Shown piece by piece: positions 7,857 through 16,576 of a stretch of 64,000 bases of DNA; position 1 is the stretch's first letter, and every line of letters starts with the position of its first letter. The stretch is taken from assembly GCF_000720175.1 (NCBI RefSeq), contig NZ_JOIX01000038.1, positions 15,950 through 79,949 on the forward strand. Direction: 5' to 3'. This DNA comes from Streptomyces sp. NRRL S-337. Its GTDB lineage: Bacteria; Actinomycetota; Actinomycetes; Streptomycetales; Streptomycetaceae. The translations under genes were made by a program, and so were the position numbers. The notes beneath the pieces were generated by a model, which was given only the letters and a program-made list of their open reading frames with translations, was not told the origin of the DNA and searched no databases.

Positions 7857-9830
7857 TCATGGAGCACTCCCGACGTGATCCTCGGCGCGGTGGGCGGCGG
7901 CGAGCTGTTCAGCGTAGTGGCTGGTGATGGCGCACCAGGTAGCAGTGGCAGCTGATACACGCCGCTTATGCTCGCCCGGGCTGTCGGCCTGGGCTGCGGG
8001 CGCGTAGGCGGCGCGGGCGGCTGACTCCGCGGCACGGGCAGCCTTCGGAGCGAACGCGGCCAGCACGCGCAGCTGCTCACGGACCGACATCGGCAACAGC
8101 GGCTCTTCACCGGTAGGTTCCTGTTCCTGCTCCGGCGACATCTCCGAATAGCCCGGGGCCGAGGCACCGGACGTGACCTCCGAACGATCAGGGGCAGGCT
8201 GCCCGGTGGGGGGAGGTGGTAGCGGCGCGCTGAGAGCGGCCTGCAGAGCCTTCCGGGCCCGGGGAGCGTCCATCACCTGCACCTCGCACTCGTCGCAGCG
8301 CACCGTGTCGGTGGCCCGGGCGCGAACCAGACCGGGACATCCGCGACGGGCACACGGGAGGGTGGTCTTGCCACCGGGCGCGTAGGGCAAGCCGATCGTC
8401 AGCGCCCACGACAAGCCGTCGCGGCGAAACACGTACGGCTGCTCTCCACCGTCAGAGACCAGGGGCTTCAGACGCTCCCGCAGCCGGGCCGCGATCATCG
8501 CGTCGTCCTCCCCCTCGATCAGCAGGCCGCGAACCAGGTTCCTCAGACGCTCACGCTGATGGAGGTTTGGCGACGGAATGATCTGGGTGAGGATCTGCGC
8601 GACCTGCGGAGCTTGGCGGCCCAGCTCCCGCACCAGCGGGGAATCAGGAGGCGAGGAACAGGGGGTTTGCCGTTCCGCGCGCAGCGCGCCGTCCGGGTTG
8701 GCGTTGACCGCGGCAGGCGCCGCGGCTGCGCCGGAGCCGACGGCGTGGTCCTCGCGTGCGCACGCGCATTCCGGCTGATTGCAGGACTCCCGACGGCCAT
8801 AGCCGGAAAGACAACAACCACCTGCATTGTCCCCACTTTCCGAAACCACAGGTGAGTGGTCAGTGTGCAGTCCTGCAGAAGCACCACGCGGCTCAGGGAC
8901 CGCTTTACCTCGTCTGACCTGCGGATTTTGCGTCTGAGGAGCTACCTGGTCCCACCCTGCAGAACGATCACCTCGTCGCGGCCGTGGGATGAGCCCACCA
9001 GGCCGTCCCGCCGCCCGCTGGACGCGGCGCATCTCCCGGTACGCAGCCTCCACCGCAGGGATCACCAACTGCTTTCGGCCACCCGGAGTCTGACGCACCT
9101 CCACCACGCCCGCCGCCTCCAGCCGACCGAGGACGCGAGCCCCGGCCGCCGACGAGCAACCCAGCAACCGCGCCAGCGTCGCCGCCACCCGCCCATGCCG
9201 GTCGACCGCACCGCCACACAACCGGACCACGCCTGTCGGTCGGCACTCCAGCACCGCCAGCAGCAGCGCGAGTCGGTCCGTCGCCGCGCCACGTCCTGTG
9301 CGCCTGCCCAGCAGGCCAGGAGGCGTCTGCGTACCGTCCGCGTGCGACCAGCCCGGCGCACACACCGCTTCCAACAGCCCCCACAACACCGCGAACTCCA
9401 CCCGTTGCAGCCGCAGCGGGTGGTCGGAGGGCTGCTGGTAACGGGCGTCGCGCAGGGGAAGCAGCTGCCAGCAGATGCCGGTGACCACCCGCGTTCCCGG
9501 CCGCAGCCGATTATCGGAGTCGGTGATGTGTTCCCGGTCCAGATGCGGACGCACCTCATGCCCGATGGTCGACGCCGTCACACCGACCCAACGACCCAGC
9601 TCCCGGGCCGTCAGCTCCACCGAAAGGTCGGCCGCCGACGTCCTCGCCGCCAGCACCACAGCCGCCATCCGCACCGAATCCGGCGCACCAATGAGACCCG
9701 GCTGCCCCAGCAGGGCATGGACCGCAGCCCGCAGCCGGCCGCGCATCTTGTCCGTGTGCGTCAGCCAGCTCCCGGCCTCCCACACCGCCACCGGCCCCGC
9801 TGGCCGCACGGCCATCGACATCTTGCTCAC
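7857..9830 (-). CDS. Winged-helix/zinc-ribbon plasmid protein (full-length paralog)
   Basis: 657 residues from GTG at 9830, preceded by GGGGAGG. The N-terminal third has a helix-turn-helix pattern (LTARELGRWVGVTASTIGHE). A second winged-helix-like region follows (RLLGCSSAAGARVLGRLEAA, then GVVEVRQT), shared with the truncated protein at the left edge. Near the C-terminus CARRGC and CDEC form a probable zinc ribbon, followed by an alanine/arginine-rich tail. The role is unrecognised; two DNA-binding modules and a position on a linear replicon make replication initiation or control a reasonable guess, but only a guess. Confidence 0.72.
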   Translation of the reverse strand: MSKMSMAVRPAGPVAVWEAGSWLTHTDKMRGRLRAAVHALLGQPGLIGAPDSVRMAAVVLAARTSAADLSVELTARELGRWVGVTASTIGHEVRPHLDREHITDSDNRLRPGTRVVTGICWQLLPLRDARYQQPSDHPLRLQRVEFAVLWGLLEAVCAPGWSHADGTQTPPGLLGRRTGRGAATDRLALLLAVLECRPTGVVRLCGGAVDRHGRVAATLARLLGCSSAAGARVLGRLEAAGVVEVRQTPGGRKQLVIPAVEAAYREMRRVQRAAGRPGGLIPRPRRGDRSAGWDQVAPQTQNPQVRRGKAVPEPRGASAGLHTDHSPVVSESGDNAGGCCLSGYGRRESCNQPECACAREDHAVGSGAAAAPAAVNANPDGALRAERQTPCSSPPDSPLVRELGRQAPQVAQILTQIIPSPNLHQRERLRNLVRGLLIEGEDDAMIAARLRERLKPLVSDGGEQPYVFRRDGLSWALTIGLPYAPGGKTTLPCARRGCPGLVRARATDTVRCDECEVQVMDAPRARKALQAALSAPLPPPPTGQPAPDRSEVTSGASAPGYSEMSPEQEQEPTGEEPLLPMSVREQLRVLAAFAPKAARAAESAARAAYAPAAQADSPGEHKRRVSAATATWCAITSHYAEQLAAAHRAEDHVGSAP

Positions 9831-10208
9831 CGTCGCCTCCCCGCGGCCACGCATCCACGCGCGGCGTGGGGGCCGACACCATCAGCCGAAGCGGACATCG
9901 GCCGACGAGCAGCCGAAAGGAGCCGGGAAGCGGACAAGCAGGTCACATACAGAGAGGGGAACGTCGAAAGGCCGGACTTGACGTCCAACCTGAAAAAGCG
10001 CGTCCGAGCAGGATGGGGAAGGGGCACAGCTGGCGAGGCTGAGGCCGCAGCGGAAGAGAGCATGCTGAACGATCGAACAGTTCCCCTACGGACAGAGGAC
10101 ACAGTCGACGCCTCTCCCACCGGACGGGAAAAAATCTTGGTTGAGGTGCCCGCCAGGCGGGACGGAGGACAAACCGACCACTCGGGAAGGAAATCCGGAC
10201 GGTCGGCA

Positions 10209-10222
10209 GTGATGTGCATCAC
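10209..10222. promoter_or_regulatory. Dyad GTGATG-TG-CATCAC
   Basis: A 6-bp inverted repeat with a two-base spacer, about 380 bases upstream of the GTG start at 9830. The size is typical of an operator for a dimeric regulator. Confidence 0.35.
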
Positions 10223-10361
10223 ACGGAGGGCGTCAGTACCGGCCAATGGAGCATGCCGGAGCTGACAAGTCGGTCGGGTGTCGTGCACTATGACAACGAC
10301 CTCCTGTTCTCAATTGCGAGTGGGCAAGAGGGCCGCTCCGGGAGGAGCGGTGAAGCCGGCC

Positions 10362-10546
10362 CCGCCAACGGGCCGGTACTGCGGAACCAGTCCTTGCCAA
10401 GGGACCGGGTACTGCGAGCGCGACTTCTGCCAAGGAGTCGCGGTGGAGCCCTTGCCAAGGGGCTCCGGACTTCGCTCAGGACCGGGCGCCAATCCGGGGT
10501 CTGAGCAGACGGGCCGCATGTCCGCCTACGTGGTTGCCAAGCCACG
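10362..10546 (+). repeat. Array of hairpins with GCCA loops
   Basis: GCCAA occurs at 10364, 10396, 10429, 10454, 10488 and 10536, and once more upstream at 10242. At 10396, 10429, 10454 and 10536 it is the loop of a local hairpin with the same centre (T-GCCA-A): GTCCTTGCCAAGGGAC, CGACTTCTGCCAAGGAGTCG, GGAGCCCTTGCCAAGGGGCT with its closing CC, and GTGGTTGCCAAGCCAC. Stem sequences differ while the loop is kept, which suggests selected structure. A terminator follows at 10753-10789. It may be a non-coding RNA, a leader or a single-strand origin. Confidence 0.5.
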
Positions 10547-10677
10547 GAAGCGGGCGCGGCCGATGGCCTACGTGGTCATCCCAACCCCCTCAAAACGGTG
10601 GCTGGCGTCAGCATGCGCGCACGCCGGAGCAAGGTGATCATGATGCTCAAACGGCGCAGTCGCGCGTTCAGTTCCGG

Positions 10678-10698
10678 AAATGCGGGTAACCTGCATTT
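10678..10698. promoter_or_regulatory. 21-bp imperfect palindrome
   Basis: AAATGCGGGTAACCTGCATT plus one more T: two arms AAATGC/GCATTT enclosing GGGT-A-ACC. The length and symmetry fit an operator bound by a dimer. It sits between the hairpin array and the terminator. Confidence 0.45.
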
Positions 10699-10752
10699 CG
10701 CGATCACCTCCTACTAGGTGCGTCGCCGGGACGGGGGTTACCTCCGTCCGAG

Positions 10753-10789
10753 AGCCCCCGTGGACCCGGCCAGGTCCTAGGGGGCTTTT
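10753..10789 (+). terminator. Rho-independent terminator
   Basis: Outer stem GCCCCC (10754-10759)/GGGGGC (10780-10785), inner stem GGACC/GGTCC, then TTTT. It terminates plus-strand transcription coming from the hairpin array, where no gene is visible. Confidence 0.7.
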
Positions 10790-11067
10790 ACCGTTATGGA
10801 TCAAGCCAGGGGTCACCCTACTCGCATCGGCCCCACGCAACTGCACGAGTGCGCGATGTGTCGGAATCGGCGTTGCACGACGGCGACGGCCGGTCAGACC
10901 AGGCCGCAACTGCGGGGATAGGCTGTCGCGGGCATCGCCCCAATTGACGGGGTACGGATCCGTACGATTGATGCGTGAGGTTGTCCGGGAGGGGCCGAAA
11001 CCGGGGCCTGGCTCGCTGGGTGACGCCGAGCCGCCGGGCGTCGTCCTTCTTGCGCCGTCGCTACTCT

Positions 11068-12219
11068 TCATGAGCGCACCTGTACAAGGGCATGGGCTCC
11101 GGAAGTCCGCCAGTGCGCTGTTGCTTTGAGCTCGGCGAGAGTGCCCGCGTCGAGGCCGACGATGACGTCCGACTTCAGCGTGCGCAGTGCCGTGACGCGG
11201 CCCGGGAAATGACCCGTCACCTCAGCGAACGGGGTCGTCGGCTCCCACCAGCGGTCGCCGGTCAACCGACGGTAGTTCAGGTCCCCTTTCAGGATCGTCA
11301 CTGTGGCCGACGTGAACTCTTGCCGCAGTGCCTCCGGCATTGCCGTGAAATCGAACGGTGCGCAGAAGAACGAGTCCGCACGCACGCGCAACCGTCCGAG
11401 GGCAGCTGCCTCGCGCAGCCGATCTCCCACGGCTCCGGCCTCACCTTTGCTGAGCAGAAGCGTCCGTAGGCAGTCGGCGACATCTGCGAGCGTGGCGTCG
11501 GAGACGTAGTACGGCGACGGCTTCACGTGTAGCACGACTTCGTGGGCCAGGCCGTGCGCGAGGAGGTGGTCGATGAGGACCAGGTCTGCAACCATCTCGC
11601 TGCCTGCGTTGTCAGCGACCAGGGCGACCGTTCCGCCTGCTTCGCTTCGGAGCAGTTCCCATAGGCGTGTACTGTCGTCGGCCACCAGGCCGGATGCCTC
11701 GGCCCTTTGGCCTGCAGTGATCTGGAAGCCCAGGTCGGCGCGGTTGCCCCAGAGACTCGACAGCAGCAACGCCTGCCCCAGCTCGTCGTCGGCCAGCCCG
11801 GCAACATCATCGAGCGCAGCGATCTCCGCCGCCACCACCTCACCCGCGAGCTCGGCCTGCTTGAACGAAGTGAAGGGATCGACGCCCCGCCACGGCCCGG
11901 GCTCGAAGTAGCCGGTGGCCTCCAGGAGGCGCCGGTAGAAGAAAGATTCCGCCCACAGGAACGGCACCTCCGCCCACGGGCGGCCGTACATGCCGCTCCC
12001 CCAGCCACGCCAGAGCCCAGCGTCAGCGGCGCCGTCCGGAAGCGGGTGGATCACGCCCTGAACGTTCTCCTCCGCGAGCTCGGACAGCGCTTCGCGCTGC
12101 TCAGGGCCGAAGGGCCAGGCATCCGCGACCCGTTCGATCAACGCCGGATGCCGCTTGGCGAACACATCGCTGGCGAAAGGCGACTCACTTGAAATGATCA
12201 CCGGGGCCTTCTGGGCCAT
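11068..12219 (-). CDS. ARMT1-like damage-control phosphatase family protein (DUF89)
   Basis: 383 residues. Family features seen: an N-terminal helical domain, VALVADNAGSEMVADLVLID (the D-N metal-site region) near residues 195-215, and KGDLNYRRLTGDRWW near 315-330. Family knowledge: these are metal-dependent phosphatases acting on phosphometabolites or damaged sugar phosphates; human ARMT1 is the namesake. ATG at 12219 follows a GAGAGGGA ribosome site. It is read away from the HAD gene, and a WD40 remnant ends seven bases upstream. The substrate is unknown; the neighbouring HAD phosphatase, dehydrogenase and kinases suggest a shared small-molecule pathway. Confidence 0.85.
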   Translation of the reverse strand: MAQKAPVIISSESPFASDVFAKRHPALIERVADAWPFGPEQREALSELAEENVQGVIHPLPDGAADAGLWRGWGSGMYGRPWAEVPFLWAESFFYRRLLEATGYFEPGPWRGVDPFTSFKQAELAGEVVAAEIAALDDVAGLADDELGQALLLSSLWGNRADLGFQITAGQRAEASGLVADDSTRLWELLRSEAGGTVALVADNAGSEMVADLVLIDHLLAHGLAHEVVLHVKPSPYYVSDATLADVADCLRTLLLSKGEAGAVGDRLREAAALGRLRVRADSFFCAPFDFTAMPEALRQEFTSATVTILKGDLNYRRLTGDRWWEPTTPFAEVTGHFPGRVTALRTLKSDVIVGLDAGTLAELKATAHWRTSGAHALVQVRS

Positions 12220-12225
12220 GAGCGT

Positions 12226-12440
12226 CTATCCCTCTCGGAGCGGGGTCAGGTTGAGGTCAAGGGTGACCACGCCGGCGGCGCTGCCGACGAGGATGCGGCC
12301 GTGGACCGGGTCGTAGGCCGCGCAATTGAGGCTGCCGTCGACGCGGACCTCGGCTGTCTGCTGCTGCTCGCCGAGGGACCAGAGCCGCACGGTGCCGTCG
12401 GAAGCTGCGGAGGCGAGCTGGCGCCGGCCTTCCGAACGGG
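12226..12440 (-). pseudogene. C-terminal remnant of a WD40-repeat protein
   Basis: The minus strand reads LASAASDGTVRLWSLGEQQQ, then VDGSLNCAAYDPVHGRILVG and a stop. This is a WD40 blade signature (SDGTVRLW) and the last partial blade. The upstream part of the protein is absent; the sequence before it is the promoter side of the HAD gene. The stop lies just ahead of the ARMT1-like start, so a longer WD40 gene once preceded it, perhaps in one operon. Confidence 0.6.
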
Positions 12441-12484
12441 CACAGCTCGCGGCCCGGCGCGCTGCCCTCGGTAAGGTCTGGCTC

Positions 12485-13129
12485 ATGCCACTCGCGCTCT
12501 TCGACCTGGACAACACGCTCGTCGACCGGAGCTCCGCCTTCACCGACTGCGTGTCCAGGTTCTGCGAGACGGCCGGCTACGGCCCGCACGTCGAGGCGTG
12601 GATGCTCAACGAGCTTGCGGACCGCGCCGTGCCCGGCGACTTCGAGAGGCTGCGCGAGACCTTCAGACTGCACGAGCCAGCCGTGCAGCTGTGGCAGGCG
12701 TACGTCGACATGATGGCGGCCGCCGTCACCTGCCGACCGGAGGTCCTCGAGGGCCTTGCCCGACTTCGCACGGCCGCGTGGACCATTGGCATCGTAAGCA
12801 ACGGGGCCTCCGACATTCAGCGCGCCAAGCTCACCGCGACCGGCCTCGCGGACCTGGTCGACGGTGTCGCGGTCTCCGGCGACCTGGAGATCCGAAAGCC
12901 GGACCGGCGCCTCTTTGAACTCGCGGCCGCTCGTTGCGGCATCAGCCTTGCCCACGGCGGCTGGATGATTGGCGACAATCCCGCCGGTGACGTCCGAGGC
13001 GGCCACCAGGCCGGACTGCACACCATCTGGCTGCGTGGTCGGCCTTGGCCCGACAGGCTCGCCGCCGCACACCGCACCGTCGACGACGTCACCGACGCCC
13101 TCAACATCCTGCTCAACGAGACGGAGTAG
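12485..13129 (+). CDS. HAD-family hydrolase
   Basis: 214 residues. HAD motif I DLDNTL sits at residues 7-12, motif II SNGA near 103, motif III lysine in IRKPDRRLFE near 140, and motif IV GDNPAGDV near 162. The insert between motifs I and II is a small helical C1 cap, as in phosphoglycolate-phosphatase-like and YjjG-like members. It likely removes phosphate from a small metabolite in the cytoplasm. The stop is four bases before the GTG of the next gene, so they are one operon. The substrate cannot be told from sequence. Confidence 0.9.
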   Translation: MPLALFDLDNTLVDRSSAFTDCVSRFCETAGYGPHVEAWMLNELADRAVPGDFERLRETFRLHEPAVQLWQAYVDMMAAAVTCRPEVLEGLARLRTAAWTIGIVSNGASDIQRAKLTATGLADLVDGVAVSGDLEIRKPDRRLFELAAARCGISLAHGGWMIGDNPAGDVRGGHQAGLHTIWLRGRPWPDRLAAAHRTVDDVTDALNILLNETE

Positions 13130-13133
13130 CAAC

Positions 13134-13973
13134 GTGGACCAGCCCGCCGTCGGCATCCTCCACCCCGGCAGCATGGGCGCCGCCGTCGCGGCGTGCGCCG
13201 CGACGAACGCGGCCACGGTCCGGTGGTGCACGGAAGGCCGCAGCCCGGCATCCAAGGCCAGGGCCGAGCAGTTCGGCCTGATGCCGGTGGCCACGTTGCA
13301 GGAGCTACTTGACCGGAGTGACATCGTCATCGGCCTCTGTCCGCCAGCCGCAGCCGAGGACCTGGCCCGCGACGTCGCCGCATGCCGGTTCGACGGGGTG
13401 TACGTGGAGGCGAATGCGATCAACCCTGAGCGGTCCGCACGGATCGCCGCGCTGCTTGGGCCCGCCACGACAGTCGTGGACGGTGGCGTCGTCGGCTCCC
13501 CGCCCGTAAGCGGCAAGACCCCGACGCTGTACCTGTCAGGCTCGGAAACCGCGACCGCGCGAGTCGAGGGCCTCTTCGTGAACACGACCGTACGGACGAA
13601 GGTGCTGGGCACAAAGGTGGGGCAGGCGTCCGCGCTGAAGCTGGCGTACGCCAGCTTCCAGAAGGCGAGCCGCGTACTCGTGGGGCTGGCCATCGGATTG
13701 GCGCGCGAGCACGACGTCGACCAGGAGCTCATCGAGGTCGCCTCGCGGCGCACCGACTCGTACCTCTCAGAGCCTGAATACATCGCCAAGACCGCAGCGC
13801 GCGCCTGGCGCTGGGGCCCGGAGCTGGAAGAAGCCGCCGACATGCTCGCCACCGCCGGCCTTCCCCCAGAGGTGCTGCGCGCGGCCGCCTCCACGTTGGC
13901 ACGGTGGAACGACGTCAAGGACGACAGTGAGCTCACGCTCACCGACGCCCTCAACCGGCTCGCCCAGCCGTAG
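13134..13973 (+). CDS. NAD(P)-binding beta-hydroxyacid dehydrogenase-like protein
   Basis: 279 residues from GTG with GGAG upstream. The N-terminus VGILHPGSMGAAVA is a Rossmann loop of the 6-phosphogluconate/3-hydroxyisobutyrate dehydrogenase family (usual GxGxMG, here HPGSMG). VDGGVVGSPP is the substrate-binding segment, and GQASALKLAYASFQKAS carries the lysine at the usual catalytic position. The C-terminal half is a helical domain of the type used for dimerisation (DUF1932-like). It likely oxidises or reduces a hydroxyacid with NAD(P). It is the second gene of the HAD operon. Confidence 0.85.
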   Translation: MDQPAVGILHPGSMGAAVAACAATNAATVRWCTEGRSPASKARAEQFGLMPVATLQELLDRSDIVIGLCPPAAAEDLARDVAACRFDGVYVEANAINPERSARIAALLGPATTVVDGGVVGSPPVSGKTPTLYLSGSETATARVEGLFVNTTVRTKVLGTKVGQASALKLAYASFQKASRVLVGLAIGLAREHDVDQELIEVASRRTDSYLSEPEYIAKTAARAWRWGPELEEAADMLATAGLPPEVLRAAASTLARWNDVKDDSELTLTDALNRLAQP

Positions 13974-13980
13974 CCCCTAC

Positions 13981-14550
13981 TCACGCCGTCGCCGCTCCCG
14001 TCTGCTTCTCCAGCAACTGGTCGATGAGTCGTGCTGCCTCCTGTGGAGGCACGGCCGTGGTGTCGACGGTCAGTTCCCAGGCCCTGTCCTGGTGCGTGTC
14101 CAGGTCTTCCCGGGTCGCATCCCATGCCGCAAGGCGTGCCGTGGTGTCGCTGTCGCCCCGGCCTGCGGACCGAGCCGCAGTCACCTCGCGCGGGCACCAC
14201 AACAGCACAACCGTCCAGTCAGCCGGGTAGCCGTCGACCAGGGCCCGGATGCCATCGACTTGACCGAGGTGCATCACCGGCACCCCGGCTGCGAACGCCG
14301 CGTCCAGGCCTGGCCTGTCGATGACGTAGGTGTTGCCGTACCGCGCGTTCGCATAGATGACGTCACCCGCGGCGTCGAGGGCGCGCAGCTGCTCCGCCGT
14401 GCCCATCCGGTAGCCGACACTCTTGCCCGTTCCGACCTTGAGACGCGCGAACTGCGCGTACCGCGGACTCAGCTCGGTGAGCGCCGTGGTGATGGTGTCC
14501 TTCCCCGCCGCCGGCGGGCCGTAGAGGATCACGCCCTGCTTCTCGGTCAC
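13981..14550 (-). CDS. P-loop kinase, guanylate-kinase-like
   Basis: 189 residues from GTG at 14550. The P-loop is GPPAAGKDT at residues 11-19. YVIDRPGLDAAFAAG and VVLLWCPREVTAARSAGRGD, with lid-like arginines, resemble nucleoside or small-molecule kinases. The start overlaps the stop of the upstream gene by four bases (GTGA), so the two are translationally coupled. It is convergent with the dehydrogenase gene (seven bases apart). The substrate is unknown; a phosphoryl-transfer role in the same pathway as the HAD and ARMT1-like phosphatases is inferred. Confidence 0.75.
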   Translation of the reverse strand: MTEKQGVILYGPPAAGKDTITTALTELSPRYAQFARLKVGTGKSVGYRMGTAEQLRALDAAGDVIYANARYGNTYVIDRPGLDAAFAAGVPVMHLGQVDGIRALVDGYPADWTVVLLWCPREVTAARSAGRGDSDTTARLAAWDATREDLDTHQDRAWELTVDTTAVPPQEAARLIDQLLEKQTGAATA

Positions 14551-15584
14551 GCGTACATCGCCCCCATCGCCTGCCGGGCCTGGTCCGCGAGTGTCACCGC
14601 GGTGCCCAACCTGTTGTCGACGACCAGGTGCGGCACCGCCGGGCGCAGGTCCAAATCGATGGTCGCCATGTACTCGTCCCACCGCTGGAGCTTCCACGCG
14701 TCCCGCGCCGCGGAGCGGAAGGTGATGTACTCCCGCATCGACTCCTCGTCGCAACGCACCCACACCGGGAACACGTCAACGCCCATGGACGAAGCCCGGT
14801 TGGACAGGCGCTGCATCCAGGCAGCGTCAGTCATCTCCGCAATGAACGGGGCGCTCAGCACGGTGCTGATCCCGCACTTGATGTTGGCCATGGCTGACTG
14901 CATGAGGCAGTCGTACTCCACCGACCGGACACGCTCCCTGTAGAGCTCCGTGTGCCGGTCGTTCGGATCGCCACCCAGCGCGACCAGGAGGCGCTCCACC
15001 AGCGGCCGGGTGAGCGGGTCCTTGTCGAGCAGCGGCCACCCAGTGAGCTGGACGAAAAATCGGGCCAACTCGGTCTTGCCGCTACCGGCGAACCCCCCAA
15101 CCAGAATCAGGACCGGGCGGTGCGGGTCGCCGCCGGTGTGCCGGCGCTTCCACGCGTCGATGATCCGCTGCTGCAGAGCGAGGTGATCGGCTTCCTCGCT
15201 CCCCGGAGCGATGCGGTGGATCGCCCGCTCGACGGCCAGGACCTGCGAACCATTCAGCTGGTCGTCCAGCGGTGTGAGCTTGAAAGAGCTCTCCTCGCCA
15301 GGCAACGCAGTCCGGAAACCGAGATCCGGCTCGGTGGCCCTGTACAGGAGGCAGTAGGCACGGCGGTAGTGCGGGCCGGGGTAGACCTCGCCCTGCTCGT
15401 GCTGCCACAAGGTCTGTGGGTTCGCAGCGGGGATGCCCTTGAGCTTGGCCTGCTCGGCAACCTGTCGGAGACGCTCCCCCGCCTTCTCCAGGGTCAGACC
15501 GTGAGCTTCTCTCTGCTCGCGCAGCCTGTCCGGCCGCCATCCCGCTCGGTGCTTCCCCACCCTGGTCCCCTCCGTCATCGTCAT
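14547..15584 (-). CDS. XRE helix-turn-helix fused to P-loop ATPase/kinase domain
   Basis: 345 residues. Residues 18-85 hold a helix-turn-helix (LREQREAHGLTLEKAGERLR, then NPQTLWQHEQGEVYPGPHYR). From about residue 150 there is a zeta-toxin/AAA-like P-loop, GGFAGSGKTEL, with LLDKDPLTRPLVERLL after it. Such fusions suggest a regulator that senses or phosphorylates a ligand. It is read first in a two-gene operon with the kinase at 13981-14550. An ATP-binding domain on an XRE regulator is uncommon and makes this gene the candidate control point of the metabolic island. Confidence 0.75.
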   Translation of the reverse strand: MTMTEGTRVGKHRAGWRPDRLREQREAHGLTLEKAGERLRQVAEQAKLKGIPAANPQTLWQHEQGEVYPGPHYRRAYCLLYRATEPDLGFRTALPGEESSFKLTPLDDQLNGSQVLAVERAIHRIAPGSEEADHLALQQRIIDAWKRRHTGGDPHRPVLILVGGFAGSGKTELARFFVQLTGWPLLDKDPLTRPLVERLLVALGGDPNDRHTELYRERVRSVEYDCLMQSAMANIKCGISTVLSAPFIAEMTDAAWMQRLSNRASSMGVDVFPVWVRCDEESMREYITFRSAARDAWKLQRWDEYMATIDLDLRPAVPHLVVDNRLGTAVTLADQARQAMGAMYA

Positions 15585-15798
15585 GTCCGCAGCCTAGGTC
15601 TGAGCGCTCAAAACCCGTGTGTACGCGGATGTTGAAAACCCGTGTAGCCCGATGCCCATGAGCTTCGACAAGGCGCTGTGATGTTGTGATCCGGTTCCAG
15701 CGAGTGTGATTGCCCCCACAAGCGAGCGTTGAGGGGGCAACACAGTGGAACGAGAAAGCGTCGCCGAGATGTGCGGACAACTCCTGGACACACGGGGG
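15585..15798. other. Intergenic gap
   Basis: About 210 bases holding the promoter region of the 15584 gene and the 3' side of the GntR gene. No gene or clear hairpin is seen. Confidence 0.4.
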
Positions 15799-16536
15799 CT
15801 AGCCCGAAATGGGCATGTGGGTGCCGGGGGCGTAGACGTCTTCCCAGTAGGCGAGCGGGCCGTTCTCGTCATGGAACGTCTGCGACGTGACGAGAACGGC
15901 AACGGACACATGTTGGGGGGCATCGATCTCCAGGGCGTCCAGCTCGTCCTGCGATGCCTGCCGCGCTCGTGCCGTGCGCTGGCCCTTCACGACCTCTCGG
16001 TCGGTTCGCTCGGTGTAGATGTCTGCCCAGTACCGCTCCATCCGACCCTCATCCGCGAGTTCGGGAACCTTGCTGGTCGTCTGCACCGGATAGACCGAAA
16101 CCCCGACCGACGTGGCCCTGTCTCCTTGGCGGAAAGTCCGGATCCGGATGACGACCTCGTCGCCGGGCTCGAGGTTCAGCGCCTCACATACCTCGGGGTC
16201 GGCTACCGACCTGCGCATCACCCGGTGTCCTGTCGAGGTCTCGCCGGGGGCGTAGCGCAGGCCGTTCCTCTCCATGCGTTCGATTCGGTCGGCCCCTGTG
16301 ATCACCATGGGCGACGTCGCCACGACAGTCCCGAGAGCTCCTCGGGCCACGACGAGGCCCTCGCTTTTCAGGAGAGCGAGAGCACGGCTGACGGTCTTAG
16401 CTGCGACGCCGAATTCGGAGCGGATGTCCGCGACCGAAGGAAGCGTGTCCCCGGGGGCGAGTTCGCCGCTCTGGATCTGCTGGCGGAAGTGGGCTGCGAC
16501 ATCGGCGTAGCCCTTGCCCGGTCCTCTGTACGGCAT
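15799..16536 (-). CDS. GntR-family repressor with UTRA domain (KorSA-like)
   Basis: 245 residues. The N-terminal GntR winged helix is at residues 10-75 (VAAHFRQQIQSGELAPGDTL, then VSRALALLKSEGLVV), and the UTRA ligand-binding fold at about 85-240. Family knowledge: KorSA of pSAM2 and its relatives are GntR proteins that repress transfer and replication genes and their own gene. The gene is divergent from the long transfer operon, and the shared 200-bp region carries repeated AGGTAC half sites, so autoregulation and control of the operon at 16736 onward are likely. The inducer is unknown. Confidence 0.88.
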   Translation of the reverse strand: MPYRGPGKGYADVAAHFRQQIQSGELAPGDTLPSVADIRSEFGVAAKTVSRALALLKSEGLVVARGALGTVVATSPMVITGADRIERMERNGLRYAPGETSTGHRVMRRSVADPEVCEALNLEPGDEVVIRIRTFRQGDRATSVGVSVYPVQTTSKVPELADEGRMERYWADIYTERTDREVVKGQRTARARQASQDELDALEIDAPQHVSVAVLVTSQTFHDENGPLAYWEDVYAPGTHMPISG

Positions 16537-16576
16537 GCCCGCTTCTCTCTCTCGTTTGCTTGGACCCTACCTCTTG

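Larger units (their letters stand above)
9831..11067. other. 1.2-kb gap without a supported gene
   Basis: No convincing coding frame on either strand; short frames here read through hairpin DNA. It holds a dyad (10209-10222), the GCCAA hairpin array (10362-10546), a second dyad (10678-10698) and a terminator (10753-10789), so it may encode a structured RNA or an origin. Confidence 0.55.

Noticed and set aside
10278..10637. 119-codon plus-strand frame across the GCCAA hairpins
   Set aside because: It has no ribosome site and its peptide repeats only mirror the DNA hairpins; a structured RNA or DNA element explains the region better.
12257..14200. 647-codon minus-strand frame across the HAD and dehydrogenase genes
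   Set aside because: Both plus-strand genes have intact catalytic motifs; only the last part (12226-12440, in another frame) shows true WD40 residues.
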